Under the pieces are notes generated by a model, which saw nothing but the letters and a program-made list of their open reading frames with translations, ran no database searches and was not told where the DNA came from. Shown in pieces: positions 63,393-64,000 of a DNA stretch of 64,000 bases (positions within the stretch are counted from its first letter, which is position 1; each line of letters opens with the position of its first letter). Source of the stretch: Enterobacter mori LMG 25706 (GTDB lineage Bacteria > Pseudomonadota > Gammaproteobacteria > Enterobacterales > Enterobacteriaceae). A program made the position numbers and the translations under genes. The DNA lies in assembly GCF_000211415.1 (NCBI RefSeq), contig NZ_GL890778.1, forward strand, positions 138,384 through 202,383, read 5' to 3'.

Positions 63393-64000
63393 ATGCTGAA
63401 ATTCCGAGTTTCATTACTGAGCCTGGCGCTGCTGCTGGGTGCGTCCGCTGCCGCGCCAGCCATCGCCAAAACGCCTGCGGTGACCTCCGCGGCGGCACAA
63501 CCGCAAATTGCCTCCGGCAGCGCGATGATCGTCGATCTCAACACCAACAAAGTGATCTATGCCAGCCACCCGGATCTGGTGCGTCCGATCGCCTCCATTA
63601 CCAAATTAATGACCGCGATGGTGGTGCTTGATGCACGACTGCCGCTGGATGAAAAACTGAAGGTCGATATCAGCCACACGCCGGAAATGAAAGGCGTCTA
63701 CTCCCGTGTGCGTCTGAACAGTGAAATCAGCCGTAAGGATATGCTGCTGCTGGCGCTGATGTCCTCCGAAAACCGCGCGGCAGCCAGCCTGGCGCACCAT
63801 TATCCGGGCGGCTATGATGCGTTTATTCGCGCGATGAATGCCAAAGCCAAATCGCTGGGGATGACCAACACCCGCTATGTGGAGCCGACCGGGCTGTCGA
63901 TTCATAACGTCTCAACGGCGCGTGATCTGACGAAGATGCTGATTGCCAGCAAGCAGTACCCGCTGCTTGGCCAGCTCAGCACCACGCGTGAGGACATGGC
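63393..64000 (+). CDS. pbpG: D-alanyl-D-alanine endopeptidase PBP7 (partial)
   Basis: PbpG cleaves cross-links in peptidoglycan as a low-molecular-weight penicillin-binding protein. Only the first 202 codons are inside the window. The signal peptide (residues 1-25, ending APAIA) is followed by the SxxK motif SITK (68-71) with the nucleophile Ser68 and by the SxN motif SEN (125-127). The KTG motif would lie beyond the window. The frame is open to the last base with no stop, so the truncation is due to the window edge only. Confidence 0.95.
   Translation, partial: MLKFRVSLLSLALLLGASAAAPAIAKTPAVTSAAAQPQIASGSAMIVDLNTNKVIYASHPDLVRPIASITKLMTAMVVLDARLPLDEKLKVDISHTPEMKGVYSRVRLNSEISRKDMLLLALMSSENRAAASLAHHYPGGYDAFIRAMNAKAKSLGMTNTRYVEPTGLSIHNVSTARDLTKMLIASKQYPLLGQLSTTREDM

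Overview
The window looks like a chromosome segment of an enterobacterium close to Enterobacter (cloacae complex or a near relative such as Lelliottia). Nearly every gene has a clear E. coli K-12 counterpart, and the order follows the K-12 eco/proL to pbpG interval (about 47-49 min). Base composition is even, and I see no phage genes, no transposases, no integrases and no CRISPR array. Species placement is inferred from recalled protein similarity, not from a search.

Layout. Bases 1-2400: ecotin, a small membrane protein, an MFS transporter and a tRNA-Pro(GGG). 2474-10539: yejM-yejL, yejK, rplY, radD, rsuA, bcr, yejG. 10543-16067: the yejABEF peptide ABC importer. 16132-24209: the phosphodiesterase rtn/pdeN, mepS, lpxT, yeiR, yeiQ, then uxuA (extra relative to K-12) and the EF-P paralogue yeiP. 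24374-31958: yeiW, setB, the fructose PTS operon fruBKA, nfo and yeiH. 32057-36758: the regulator yeiE, lysP and the siderophore receptor cirA. 36858-46018: yeiG, an extra YbfB-like MFS gene, folE, yeiB, galS and the galactose/methyl-galactoside importer mglBAC. 46063-52284: an orphan glutamine-synthetase-like gene, sanA, cdd, yohJK and a divergent glutamine amidotransferase/AraC pair. 52326-59291: dusC and a beta-glucoside operon (porin, bglG, bglF, bglB). 59331 to the end: yohP, mdtQ, yohF, yohD, yohC and the first part of pbpG.

The dominant theme is envelope and carbohydrate transport. fruBKA (two Cra operators), mglBAC with galS (CRP and Gal operators) and the bgl operon (three BglG-type antiterminator/terminator units) each show readable control DNA. 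YeiQ and UxuA are divergent neighbours that could together take fructuronate to 2-keto-3-deoxygluconate. YejM, LpxT and MepS are inner-membrane or envelope proteins involved in LPS or peptidoglycan homeostasis.

The non-K-12 content sits as one- to four-gene insertions or replacements at synteny junctions: eco/proL (the nap-ccm-narP block of K-12 is absent), yeiQ/yeiP, yeiG/folE, mglC/sanA, yohJ/dusC and dusC/yohP. I do not see a wholly new multi-gene system. The strongest leads are the porin-first bgl operon with three attenuators, a near-consensus Fur box in the otherwise empty mepS-lpxT gap, the yeiQ-uxuA module, and the uncharacterised GATase/AraC divergon.
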